Shown here in pieces: positions 45,998 to 56,446 of a DNA stretch of 64,000 bases. The number at the start of each line of letters is the position of its first letter. Within the stretch, counting starts at the first letter, position 1. A model generated the notes under the pieces. It saw only the letters and a list, made by a program, of their open reading frames with translations. It had not been told where the DNA came from and did no database searches. The position numbers and the translations under genes are program-made. The DNA comes from Helichrysum umbraculigerum (taxonomy: Eukaryota; Streptophyta; Magnoliopsida; Asterales; Asteraceae), in assembly GCA_949592205.1 (NCBI GenBank), contig CATIUR010000002.1, positions 132,878,090-132,942,089 of the forward strand, read 5' to 3'.

Positions 45998-46477
45998 TAT
46001 GACGATAAATTTATATCGAAATATAGATAAAAGTACAATGATTATATAAATATAATCGGAATCATTTCAAGCACTATATATAGAAAAAATATTAGAGAAG
46101 AAATGAAAGAATAATTGAACAAATTAAGAAATTATAATATACTAAACAATAGTGACATCCCTTTAATCTTATATAAGTAAAAGAATGAAGATGATCTTTT
46201 TTGAAATGATGCTTGCTTTGGTAGATTTGTTAACTTTTTTTGTTATGAAACATATTACATCACTAACAAACAATTAAAGTTAGAAGTACTATATCACAAC
46301 GAAAAGGATGAATCGAGTTTTTTACTTTAGAAAAATAGACTCTTCGTATTGTACCAAACACATTATATTGGATATGCATAAAAATGGTAGAAAAATAGTC
46401 AACAATATCAAAACCGATATGGCCTCATTCTTTTAGTTTGCTTTAGGCCCCTCAATACCTTGAGTCGCTCCTGTTCT
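45696..46477. other. AT-rich DNA, nothing recognised
   Basis: It contains (TA)n at 45965-45995 and repeated GACTTAAATTGACTTAGATTG-type pieces near 45815. No domain found. Confidence 0.5.
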
Positions 46478-46920
46478 CTATGAGAATGTTGGAGATAATG
46501 GGCCAGCAAATGGGCCTATGATAAATGAGCAACCATCTAATGCTAATTTGGTGGCCATCACTATGGAGGAAGATATCATGGACCAAAATAAGAGCAAGTT
46601 TATAAGTAATGTTATTATTGGGCCGGTTGAAGTTAAGGTGGTAAACGTTATTGAAGATATTTCGGATATAGGGAACAATGATGTTGTCATGGAGGAGTCA
46701 ATTAAGAGTGTTGATCGAGTTGATTTTAATGAGAGGGAGGGAGGGAGAGAAACAAGGGAAGAAAATTGAATTAAGCGAAATATATTTGAATTGGTCTTGA
46801 GAAGGAGGTGTCGAGTGAATTCCAGACTAGAAAAGAGGCTGAGGTGGTGCTTAAAGTAATAGAGGACATAGGGTTGACATTTGTTAGGAGCCTTGAGGAC
46901 CTCAGAATCGAGCAAGTATA
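46478..46920 (+). pseudogene. Unrecognised coding remnant
   Basis: The plus strand is open across 46518-46769 with a natural acidic composition (ITMEEDIMD, VVNVIEDISDIGNNDVV). Another frame at about 46837-46918 reads AEVVLKVIEDIGLTFVRSLE. It looks like the linker of a retroelement ORF1, but no diagnostic motif is present. The antisense frame 46478-46915 is less likely. Confidence 0.35.
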
Positions 46921-46961
46921 AAAGAAAGACTAACCATAAGCTAATAATCTTTTCTATGGCA

Positions 46962-47124
46962 ACAAAGGGTCATTGGTCTAGCGGTATTGAGGTAACCCCT
47001 CAACCTTGAGGTTGTGAGTTCAAATTTCGGGTGGGACTATATGTAAATATTCGTGGACGAATGTACATATTCATGATATGAAAGTGTGAGTGTCCGCCTT
47101 TCTAAAAAAAAAAAGGAAAAATAA
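46962..47124 (+). mobile_element. tRNA-derived SINE with A tail
   Basis: The head has a pol III A box (TGGTCTAGCGGTATTGAGG, about 46973) and B box (GTTGTGAGTTCAAATTTC, about 47011) with tRNA-like spacing. The body is about 160 bp and ends in an A-rich tail (47103-47120). A ~20-bp imperfect target duplication, TAATAATCTTTYCTRTGGCA-like, lies at 46942-46961 and 47125-47143. Mobilisation would rely on a LINE. Confidence 0.88.
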
Positions 47125-47143
47125 TAATAATCTTTCTGTGGCA

Positions 47144-47658
47144 TTTGGGGTATAATTATCATTGTGTGAAACTGTGAATAAATGCGAATTCTAGATTAAA
47201 TGTTTTGTGGGAAACGTGTGTTTGTTATATAATTAAATGTTGAGTGTACATGATCATTCACAGTAAGGCCTCTAGAAATTATAATACAATTATTTAGGAA
47301 ATTGTGGTATAAGGATGTTATGAATGTGGAGTTGATTAATTTTAAGTCTCTACTGGATAAAGGTTATGTCCCATTTGTAGAGTTATTCTATGTTGGTTCA
47401 AAAAGTTGTTTTGGGTATTACGAGAGGATGTTGGTATGTGTTTTTGCTAGATTTTTAGGTTTTATGTTGGTGGTAGCTCTTAATTGGAAGCAAAACGTGA
47501 AGTTATTTGGTGCTGGTAGCTCAATTATATTTTCTAATAATATAAGTTATAAACTACTTTCATATTCGATTCATATGGTAAAATTTACATCCATGCAATT
47601 GCACATCAATATCATTACATTAAAATTACTTTATGCTCCCATCAAATTTTCATTACAT
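47144..47658. other. No recognised feature
   Basis: An ORF at 47302-47661 (119 codons) has no recognisable domain and runs into the Harbinger element; I do not treat it as a gene. Confidence 0.45.
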
Positions 47659-47975
47659 TAAGACTCCTCCCAATGGTGACGCGAACTGACGCATCAGTTG
47701 CCTGCCAGCTAAGCGCCACGTCAGTTTTTCCCCAAACTGACACTCCACTGCCAACAGCAACATCACTTCCCTTATTTTCATGGCCCCACACACTATTTAA
47801 TCTAATTATTTAGTACAAAACTTAAATAACACATTTAAATTAAAACTAAAAACATTACATTAATTTAAAATAAAATATTACAAATCCTAAAAAAAAAATT
47901 ACATTAATTAAAAAGAAATTAAAAATATTACAAATCCTAAAAAAAATACATTTATTAATAAGAAATTAAAATTAG

Positions 47976-49190
47976 CTAACGCCCTCGGAAATTTGGTGGG
48001 AGGCTCGAAATGTGTTCGATGAGGGCATCGCGAAGACGATGATGCACGACACGGTCACGCAATTCTTTATCCATACGTAGTTGCACCGCTACCCTTTCTT
48101 CCCACGTTCGTTGAGGTAGATTTTCCGGGTTTGTCCAATACTCTTCCTCGTGTGTACACATATTGCGTCCATTGTCTTCGATTATCATGTTGTGTAAAAC
48201 TACACAACAATACATGATTCGCCGTATTTTGTTGATGCTATATGGTCTAGCGGGGTTTTTCAAGATTTGCCAACGGCCTTGAAGTACCCCGAATGCCCGT
48301 TCCACATCTTTCCTTGCCGATTCTTGGTACCTCTTGAACCTTGACTCGGCTTCTGTCAACGGATACTTGAACGACTTCACAATCGTCGACCATTCCGGAT
48401 ATATTCCATCGCCGAGATAATACCCTTTTTTGAATTGTTGACCGGCAATAGTGAAGTTGACTTGAGGAGCTCGATCTTGTAGTAAGTCTTGGAATAAATC
48501 AGATTCATTGAGAACGTTGATGTCGTTGTTCGATCCAGCAGGCCCAAAGAAAGCGTGCCAAATCCACAAATCATAGGAGGTAACGGCTTCAAGCATGATT
48601 GTTGGATAGCCGTGATCACCCCGAGTGTATTGACCTTGCCATGCGATTGGGCAATTTCTCCAAGCCCAGTGCATACAATCAATACTTCCAAGCATACCCG
48701 AAAAACCGTGTAGTTCCGCATAACGTTGATGCAATCGTTGCACATCATGGAGTGTTAGTTTTCTTAAATATTCACGTGAATACAAATGAAAAATACATTT
48801 ACAAAAGTTGTCCAAACAATCGTATGATGTTTGTTGACCCATATGTAAGTACTCATCGAATGCGTCGGCACCGTATGCCATTTGCCGTAAGGCCGACGTG
48901 ACTTTTTGGAAAACATTAAATCCGGGTCTTCCGGTTGCGTCTTGACCTTGATGGAAAAAAGAAAAGTAAGGGGGTATCGGAAGGTGAGAGTACGATAAGA
49001 TACCTTGGCATAAATGTATAAACAATGGCCGACTCATCCGAAAGCGACGACGAAAGAAATCAAGCGGGAATGTCGGGTTCTCGGCAAAATAGTCTTGATA
49101 TAAACGTTCGCCGGCGCCATAACGATCTCTTTGAAAATAACGTCTCCGACGTGGAACACGTGTTGTAACTTCGGTCTCCTCGTCCGAATC
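47976..49190 (-). pseudogene. PIF-Harbinger DDE transposase, main part
   Basis: From 49037 it encodes MSRPLFIHLCQG..., and the frame is open upstream to the LTR junction at 49190. Catalytic residues of the DDE_Tnp_4 / plant transposon protein family are visible: Asp in GSIDCMHW, Asp in GDGIYPEW, Glu in VERAFGVLQGRW. The C terminus ends PPNFRGR at 47976. It is ALP1-like. The gene starts across the LTR at 51699. Counting one target copy, the two parts total 1308 nt, in frame, for a 435-residue protein of usual family length. It is broken only by the LTR. Confidence 0.93.
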
Positions 49191-50086
49191 TGTAACACCT
49201 GCATAATTAGGATAATTAATTATGTCTAATTATTTGTAACTAGTTGTAATTAGTATGTAATAGGACTAATTACAGACTCTATTTGTATATATATATGTGT
49301 GTACTTACGCGATTTGGATAAATCGTACGAATTAACCGGACGGAGTCCGACACAGTTTATTTGGACGTTGGTGACAGAAATTTACTTAAATAATGAGAAC
49401 GTATTTTTGTTATATAAAATACACAATTGAACGAACCTTAATTATATTACCGCGACAACATTACGAATATTTTAGCAAAAACGTTTTAAACGCGAATTAA
49501 TAATTTAGATAATTCGACAAATGTTTTTATTATTAATTTCAAGGTATTTTTATTTAAATATTCCAGTTACATTTTAAAAATATAACTGTTTGGTTACAAA
49601 CTAAAAACAAACGAATAATCGATTAGGACACGGAGTAAACACTGTGTTTTAGGGAGAGTTTTTCCCCTCCCTCCTCCTTTGGATCAGCCAACCCCAACCA
49701 ACCTCTCATCTCATTCTTTCATTTTCATCATTTCAAACACACACACATCTCTCAAATACTCTCACCAAATTATTACAAATTTTCGGAATCATCAAACCAG
49801 ACCACGAAATTTACATATTCGGAATCACCATCACGAGTGGAACAAGGATATCAAAACCGTTTTCATCATTTCATCCTCAATCTAGCTCGATTCGCAAAAG
49901 TAAGAAATTTCTAAAATCTTAGATCTATTCAATTTGGTGTAATGTTTTGATGTTATAATGGTTACACAACTTAGTATAGTCCATATGTATGAAGAAAACA
50001 TGGATTTACAGCCTAAAAATACGTTAGATTTGAGTTTTGGATCGTGAAATCGCGTCAGTTTCTGGGTTTCTGGGTTGGTGTTCATC

Positions 50087-50377
50087 AATGCGACACAAGC
50101 CTTGTGTCGCATGTTGTGTCGCATAACGCCTGTTATGTCGCATCTTGTGTCGTACCAAACCTTTAGTGTCGTAACTCTTGCGACACAATATTGTGTCGCA
50201 CTCTATGTCGCATATTATGTCGTATTTTTATACGACACAACCCTTATGTCGCTATTGAATTAGCATCGCAAGCTTTTGCGACACAACCACTGTGTCGCAG
50301 AGGTCTTGTGTCGCATCCTTCATGTGACACAACCCTTGTGTCGCATACAAATCCTTGTGTCGCAGCTTATGTCGCAG
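50087..50377 (+). repeat. TGCGACACAA / TTGTGTCGCA word array
   Basis: It opens with the same palindrome as the solo LTR at 43006 and includes the exact palindrome TGCGACACAAT-ATTGTGTCGCA (about 50178-50199). It starts about 0.9 kb into the LTR, the same offset as at 43913. Cys/Arg-rich ORFs across it are artefacts. Confidence 0.9.
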
Positions 50378-50409
50378 AAAACAGAAAACTTGGAAATTTT
50401 GAAGGATTT

Positions 50410-50492
50410 TTACTATAGCAAAGTCAAAGTTACTGTAGCAAAGTCAAATTTTACTGTAGCAATTCACTGTAGCAATTTACTGTAGCAAAGTC
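50410..50492 (+). repeat. TTACTGTAGCAAAGTCAA tandem repeat
   Basis: Five imperfect copies of a TACTGTAGCAA unit, some with AAGTCAA, directly after the word array. It takes the place of the GC-rich hairpins found in the related LTRs. Confidence 0.85.
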
Positions 50493-51601
50493 AACATTTT
50501 AGAATTTTTATTACAAACCGTCACCAACGGGCCAAGCATGTTTTCCAACGAACAAACAATTACAGACATACAGACAAACATTGGATATACTAGTTGTGTA
50601 CAACTAAACGAAATGTCTCGCGAGACACATACTTACATAACTTCATATGATTAGGCATTTGAAGGTTACGGGTTCGGAGAACCTACTTGCTATATTTACT
50701 ACTTGCTATTTGCTACGGCTTATTACAAGACTCAGGTGAGTCTTACGGCCCCACTTTTTACTGTTTTATCTGATTGGGGGAGAAACATGCTACTACTTTT
50801 TCTTGAATACAAGTACTAAACTGTTTACTATACCAAACGGAATTGCATGAGTAGTTTACCAATTACAGAAGTCTCTCCATCATATATCGTTAGTTATGGA
50901 CTTAAGCGCGAACACTAGTTAATGGATCCATTAGGGAAATGACCCTCCCCGCCCGGGGCAGTAGCGCTGCCACGTACTGATTTTGACGTAGAAACGGGTG
51001 ACTAATTATTCGTTACTGATGCTTGCTCAATTACGAGCATGTCACGGGAGCAAACTTATTACTTACGGGTTAAGCTTCGATTATGAGCCTCATGGCAACG
51101 GTATAAACTACTTACTTACATTTGCGGGATTGCAAATACTGGTTTTACATTTGCTGGATTGCAAATACGGATTTTACGCCTATGGGCACTACTGATGAAA
51201 TCTTGTGTTTCAAAACTGATATTACTTACAAACCTGTGAGATTCACCAACATTCGTGTTGACCCCTTTTAGCATGTATTCTCAGGTACACTTACGGAGTA
51301 GGTTCACTCCAGGATTACCAGCTAGAGTCGCATGATTTCCAAACTGCATTTAACGGAGATTCTCAGCATTATCTTTTGTACATGTTGATTATGTAATAGA
51401 ATCTCCCGCCATACGCGTGGACTCTAGGGAACTATTTTTGTATACGAAAACATTAAGTTTTCAAACATTATATCTATGGAATGTAACAAATTTACAAACG
51501 TTGCATATAGATGTCGTTTGCTTTATCTTTGTGCTGTGATATTTGATTAGTAGCACCCCAAACCTTGCTTCCGCCAAACAGTGAATTTCGGGGGTGTTAC
51601 A

Positions 51602-51699
51602 TAATCGGATGACGTATCTTGTTGTATACGGTTGGCGATCGGATTGTATACGGCTAAGACGGCATTTAAATCGTCTCGATCGGAATCGGATCCGGACAT
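51602..51699 (-). pseudogene. PIF-Harbinger transposase, 5' end
   Basis: The ATG is at 51697-51699 and 32 codons follow (MSGSDSDRDDLN...) before the LTR junction. Frame and sequence join with 49190 downwards once the LTR and one target copy are discounted. The acidic Ser/Asp start is usual for this family. Confidence 0.88.
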
Positions 51700-52311
51700 G
51701 TTAACTAAATGGTATTTTTTTTGTAGATGAATTTGGTATAAAAGTGGTGAAAAAATGGGTAAAAGAAAAGAAATGAAAATAATATTAAAGTTGTAGAAAT
51801 TGTAGAAGTTGTGGAATATTTGGAAGTTAAGGTGTGAATGTTGTGAAAAATAGGTTGAAAGTGGTAAATTTGAAAGTAAAATTGTATAAAGTTGTAGAAT
51901 ATTTGAAAGTTGGAGTGTGAATGTTGTGAAAAATTGGTTGGATTTGGTTTGAATTTATAGTGTGTGAAAAAGAGAAAAAATTTAAAATTAAATTTTTTTG
52001 TTTTTGTTTTTGTTTTCAACGGCTCAAACGGACACCCGACCCCACACCATCTCTCTCTTCCGTCGCTCTCCCGACGAGCCCAACCGACGCCCCCCCACCG
52101 ACGGGTCGTGCCTATGGCGTCGGTCCCGTCGGTTGCCACCGACGCCCACTCACCGACGCTGTAAGGAGGAGTCTAATGATACATATATGCCACAATTTAT
52201 CTGAATACTTGCGGTGTTTTTCATTTTCATAAAGATTAATAAATATCACCTCTTCCTTCTCAAATTATTTGGCCAAATATTCTTAAATAAAGTTGGCCTT
52301 TAGGGTAGATG

Positions 52312-52947
52312 TAGGGCTGTTCACAGTTCGGATAAAACCGGATTATCCAATTGGATAACTCGGATCGGACCATGTGGTTTGGATAATTGGATTTTTGGAT
52401 CGGTTCGGATCAAAACCAAACTTATTATTTTGGATCACGGATTGGTTTTGGTTAGTAAATTACAAACCGGATTATCCAAACAAACCAAATAACAAATAAA
52501 TATTCATTTTTCAAACATTATATGTATACATGCACATACAAAATAGTTTACTAACTTACTAATATTCTATAAATATCCAAATATAATAGGTAGTTTATAG
52601 TTTACAAAATTGTTTACTTATATATGTAGGTAATTTATAGTTTCGTTTTGCATTTTACTATTATATTACGCACACATGTATATGTATTGGGAGGTTCGAA
52701 TGAAACCATCCATTCTGTATAAGTTTATTATAATATCTAACATAATTTTAGTAGATATTGTAAATATTTATGTATTTGTTTGGATATCCAAAAACCAAAC
52801 CGATCCATCCAAATAGTAATTCGGATGGATTTGTTCGGTTTTTGAATTTGTTTGGACGGATCGGATTTATATTTTCGAAACCATAATCCATTTGGATTCA
52901 TGTATACGGATCGGTTTTGAACCAATCCATCCATTTGAACACCCCTA
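52312..52947. mobile_element. hAT-type MITE (636 bp), TSD GGTAGATG
   Basis: The ends TAGGGCTGTTCA and TTGAACACCCCTA are inverted repeats. The 8-bp duplication GGTAGATG lies at 52304-52311 and 52948-52955, the size made by hAT transposases. The interior has many GGATCGG / GGATTATCC-type units near both ends and no ORF with a domain. Confidence 0.92.
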
Positions 52948-53164
52948 GGTAGATGTAAGGTAAACGTAATAATGTAAATGGCTAAATTGTAAATAATAAA
53001 AGCTGGTATGTATAGAATATATTTCTAATAATACGTTTTTGATTAACAAATCGAAGATGAAAAGATTAATGAAATATGCCACACATTGAGTTAATTTGTT
53101 TCATAAATGACAATTTAAAATGAGATAAACAATAACTCTTTTGTTTTATATGGATTATTTTATC

Positions 53165-53167
<3 letters not shown>

Positions 53168-53205
<38 letters not shown>
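53168..53205. repeat. (TA)n microsatellite
   Basis: About 19 TA units adjoining the Helitron-like end. Confidence 0.95.
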
Positions 53206-53206
<1 letters not shown>

Positions 53207-53539
53207 TAGTAAAATTACCCGCGCTGTGCAGCGGTAACAAATGAGATGAACATATTGGTAGTATAATAGTGTCAATGAACGATGATAACTGTTGGTGATG
53301 GTCGCTAGTCACGTTAAATTTACGGATTGTAAAATAGTGTACAAAAAAGCTATCTCAATAATACATGCCTTAATATAGAATTTGATAAAAGTAAATTATG
53401 AGCTGAGATATCTTTATATATGTAGTGACATAATGCAACTTAAGTACAAACTGATTTGTAATCACATAATGCAGTAGGAACATGATGAGAAAGTAACAAT
53501 ACGAGAGAACATATGAGCAGAAACAACAAATAAGATCAT
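53206..53539 (-). mobile_element. Helitron-like 3' end, truncated
   Basis: On the minus strand a GC hairpin (CCGCTGC...AGCGCGG) is followed about 10 nt later by CTAG (53206-53209) and T, the CTRR terminus of plant Helitrons inserted at AT. The body runs to 53539, where the Tekay-like element interrupts it. No RepHel coding is present. Its 5' TC end is not in the window or not recognisable. Confidence 0.55.
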
Positions 53540-54412
53540 TGTAACACCCGCCAAATTAGGACTAGTAATTGGTGCCTAATCATATGTTAATACATGTAAT
53601 TAGTTCCTTGTTAGGCTAATTAATGTATCGAATTAGATATATTGTTGAATATATACGAAAATGCGATTTGATTAAATCGTACGCAATTTAAATCGGATGT
53701 ATTTCGATTCTATTTTATATGGACGTTGGTGACAAATTTTATTAAATAACGTTGTTATGTCAAAAATATTATTATAATAATATTTCGTATTGATTCATAT
53801 CGTACAATCAGAAAGTTACACAATTTAAAATGTAAAACGCGCAAACTAAATAAACTAACTTACATTTATAACTCAAACGTAAACTTAATTGTAAAATAAT
53901 TAAATAAAATATCGCGTAATAATTTGTATTTAAAATGTACCAATTAATATATAAAATGATTATTTAACGTTTAAACGACGGAGCAAACGAACACCGCACG
54001 GAGCGGGAACACGGGGCGAAAAATGGGAGGATAACCTCCCATCTCCCACTCTCTTTTCTCATTTCTTTCAATTCTCTTTCTTCTTTTCTCTCTTTTCTTT
54101 CAACTACACCAACCACCACCACCTCCAAATTCCCTCAAAAACGCAAAATAAACATATCAAACGGCCTTGGATTATACTACTCATTTGGAAGAAAACGACC
54201 ACCGCATCACGATCTATCATCCTATCTTTTCGGATTTCTCATCCGACACTTTGTAAGTTTCCGACAAATCCCGAAATCTCTCGTTTTTAAATGTTTTCAC
54301 TTGTTAGTAGTTTGTAACAACTTATAATGTCCCTATAAGGGTTGGGTAAAAGTTTTGGACCGAACGGAAACCGAAAAACTCGTTTTCGACACATTTTCCG
54401 GCCAACAGACCG

Positions 54413-54736
54413 CTACGTCGCATTTGGCCCAGAATTTATGCGACGTCAGCTTCTACGTCGCAAAACCCCTCGTGACGTCGCATGGTGCGACGTCAGTCAC
54501 AACGTCGCATTAAATTGCGACGTCGCATATAGCGACGTCAGCCTTAACGTCGCCAATACCTCACTACGTCGCATTTAGCGACGTAAGCCCCTACGTCGCA
54601 GAAATTAACCAACGTCGCATTAGCGACGCAGCACCCTACGTCGCATTAAATTGCGAAACGTCGCCTTTAGCGACGTCATGCTCAACGTCGCAGTCCTACC
54701 TGCGACGTCGCACCCAACGTCGCACCCAACGTCGCA
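54413..54736 (+). repeat. ACGTCGCA / TGCGACGT word array (5' LTR)
   Basis: About 22 words in 324 bp, both orientations. One hairpin has arms TGACGTCGCA and TGCGACGTCA around 3 nt (about 54473-54495). Many contain TGACG or GACGTC. The ORFs here are translations of the words. Confidence 0.9.
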
Positions 54737-54884
54737 CAAACCAGAACCTCAAAAACACAGATTTTTACTAAGTGTCGAGACTCGAAATTTATCACTCGAT
54801 TTTACCCAAATTCAGATCCAGATGCGTTTTTCGTCAAAACAATATGGTAGAAATAAAAATTTTCCAAGCTGACCTGGCAGCTCG

Positions 54885-54975
54885 ACCCCAGCCAGGGGCT
54901 CTGCCCCTTGGACCCCGCCAGGGGCTGCCGCCCCTTGGACCCCGCTACCAGGGGCGCTGCCCCCGGACCCCCGTA
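54885..54975 (+). repeat. GC-rich triple hairpin (CAGGGGC...GCCCCTTGG)
   Basis: Three units of roughly 22-28 bp, each with AGGGGC and GCCCC arms. The solo LTR at 43006 has two. They may stall polymerase or fold in RNA. Confidence 0.85.
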
Positions 54976-55664
54976 CTTAGATTTCGTAACGGCTTCTAAA
55001 ACACAATCAAAACACATTTTTCAAGTAAAACGCCACGAAATCAAAATAGTAATAATTGAGATTATTATTACAAATCCGTCACCAACGGGCTGTACACTTT
55101 TCAAATACTTAAACTTATCAACCAAATAGTGGAGATTTGGACATTATAGTTGGACGAACAACTACAAGGTAGTCTTATTAAATACCTTCGCATATTATAA
55201 CCACCGCGTGTCGTGGACACCCTCAGGTTACAAGTCTTTGGACTTCGATTCTCGGCTAATCATTCTCAGTTTATTTTCATAAACTCAACGACTCAGGTGA
55301 GTCTCATAGCCCCTCTTTTACTGTTTTACTCAGGGGTGTGATATACTGCTCAACTTTTAACATGTGAACGCAAGTACCAACTTTTCATATACTACATGAG
55401 TTTTTCGAAACTAATCATTTTAAAGTCCTCCGTCAGCATAGTTGTTAATACGTTGTAGCGTGAATATTAGTATATGGTACCATATAGGATTGACCCTCCT
55501 CGTCCGGGTTAGCAAGCACTAACCGGGTAAACGGACGTACTAATATTTGGGAAGACGAATGTTGATTAGGCATTCGTGGAGGCACCTCGCCCGGAATTCT
55601 CTATAGGGGACCCGGCCCTCGAGTTAAGCTCAACTATGTGCTCATGGCTGTATACACGATGATT

Positions 55665-55745
55665 ATCATTAAATTGCTGGATGCAATTCATTATTTAATT
55701 GCTGGATGCAATTCATTATTAAATTGCTGGATGCAATTCGTTATT
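55665..55745 (+). repeat. Three tandem AATTGCTGGATGCAATT hairpin units
   Basis: The ~28-bp unit with self-complementary AATTGC / GCAATT arms occurs three times here and at 63832-63912, but once in the solo LTR at about 45160. It is a recent expansion in this subfamily. Confidence 0.88.
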
Positions 55746-56121
55746 TAAATCTTGCGGTTCATACGATATTACTTGATTTCAAACCTGTGAGCTCACCAGC
55801 TTTATAGCTGACCTTTTAGCATATATCGCAGGTACCCAGCAGTAGGATGTTTCTGCTTCAGGATTTAGCTCGAGTCAGCATACAGACGATTGAGATTTTC
55901 TTGCATTAGTATATTTTGTATAAGTACTTATGTACTGAAATCTCATTTTATTTAACTCGAGCTATGTAAAGCTTTAAATGTTGTAAACATTTCAGTTATC
56001 AATATATTTTGTTAAAACGACGCATATAGAGTCGTTTGCTATTTATCTTTGTGCTTTGTTATTGATTAGTAACACCCAAATCAAGCTTCCGCAAATCATC
56101 AAATTTGGGGGTGTTACAGAT

Positions 56122-56134
56122 TGGTATCAGAGCC
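56122..56134 (+). promoter_or_regulatory. Primer-binding site of the Tekay-like element
   Basis: TGGTATCAGAGCC, complementary to initiator tRNA-Met, three bases after the LTR. Confidence 0.95.
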
Positions 56135-56446
56135 TAAGGTTATAGTGAACTAGGTTGCATTTAGTGAGCCTAGACTATGACCATTAGGCAGTATTCCTTA
56201 TTAGGTATGACTGGTTCAGGGATTACAGCATACGAGTTTAATTTAACATAGCCTGATCAACTATGTACAATTAAGCAAAGATGATGTAAGATCTGAAAGT
56301 AGTTATGGCTGAACAGGATACAATAGAAGACTCTGACCTCGAGAGAACCGAGACTCAAACATGTTTATGCTAGACACTCAATAGGCTATATTATATAGGA
56401 ACTATATGAATATAGGCCTCAATCTTACTAACGCTTTGTCTCAGAA

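Larger units (their letters stand above)
49191..51601 (+). mobile_element. Solo LTR (2411 bp) inside the Harbinger transposase gene
   Basis: It runs TGTAACACCT to GGGGGTGTTACA. The flanks are GAATC (49186-49190) and TAATC (51602-51606), a 5-bp duplication with one changed base. It shares the TC-rich leader, the TTCTGGGTTGGTGTTCATCA block before its array and the CCTCCCCGCCCGGGG block with other LTRs here. It is opposite in orientation to the transposase. Confidence 0.92.
47662..52173 (-). mobile_element. PIF-Harbinger transposon, split by a solo LTR
   Basis: The ends GACTCCTCC...GGAGGAGTC are inverted repeats, flanked by TAA at 47659-47661 and 52174-52176, the 3-bp target of PIF-Harbinger. 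Minus the nested LTR the element is about 2.1 kb. It carries one DDE transposase. I see no Myb/SANT partner ORF, which autonomous PIF-Harbinger elements need. Around 47690-47750 and 52040-52160 the subterminal DNA is rich in GACGC / CGACG motifs, possible transposase sites. Confidence 0.93.
53540..56118 (+). repeat. 5' LTR of the Tekay-like element
   Basis: It runs TGTAACACCCGCC to GGGGGTGTTACA. Modules in order: AT-rich promoter part, TC-rich leader (about 54040-54110), GTAAGTTTCCGAC (about 54252), word array, GC-rich hairpins, conserved AACGGGC block, a GACTCAGGTGAGTC palindrome (about 55281), three hairpin repeats, and the end. Confidence 0.95.

Noticed and set aside
46973..47030. Functional tRNA gene at the SINE head
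   Set aside because: Pol III boxes are present but the tRNA arms are degraded, and an A tail and target duplication show a SINE.
51705..52139. 144-codon minus ORF and overlapping plus ORFs inside the Harbinger element
   Set aside because: Low-complexity subterminal sequence (Phe/Lys/Thr rich), no domain; not the Myb-like partner.
54413..54736. CRISPR-like appearance of the word arrays
   Set aside because: Words are about 8-10 bp, in both orientations, with irregular spacing, in plant LTRs; no repeat-spacer structure.
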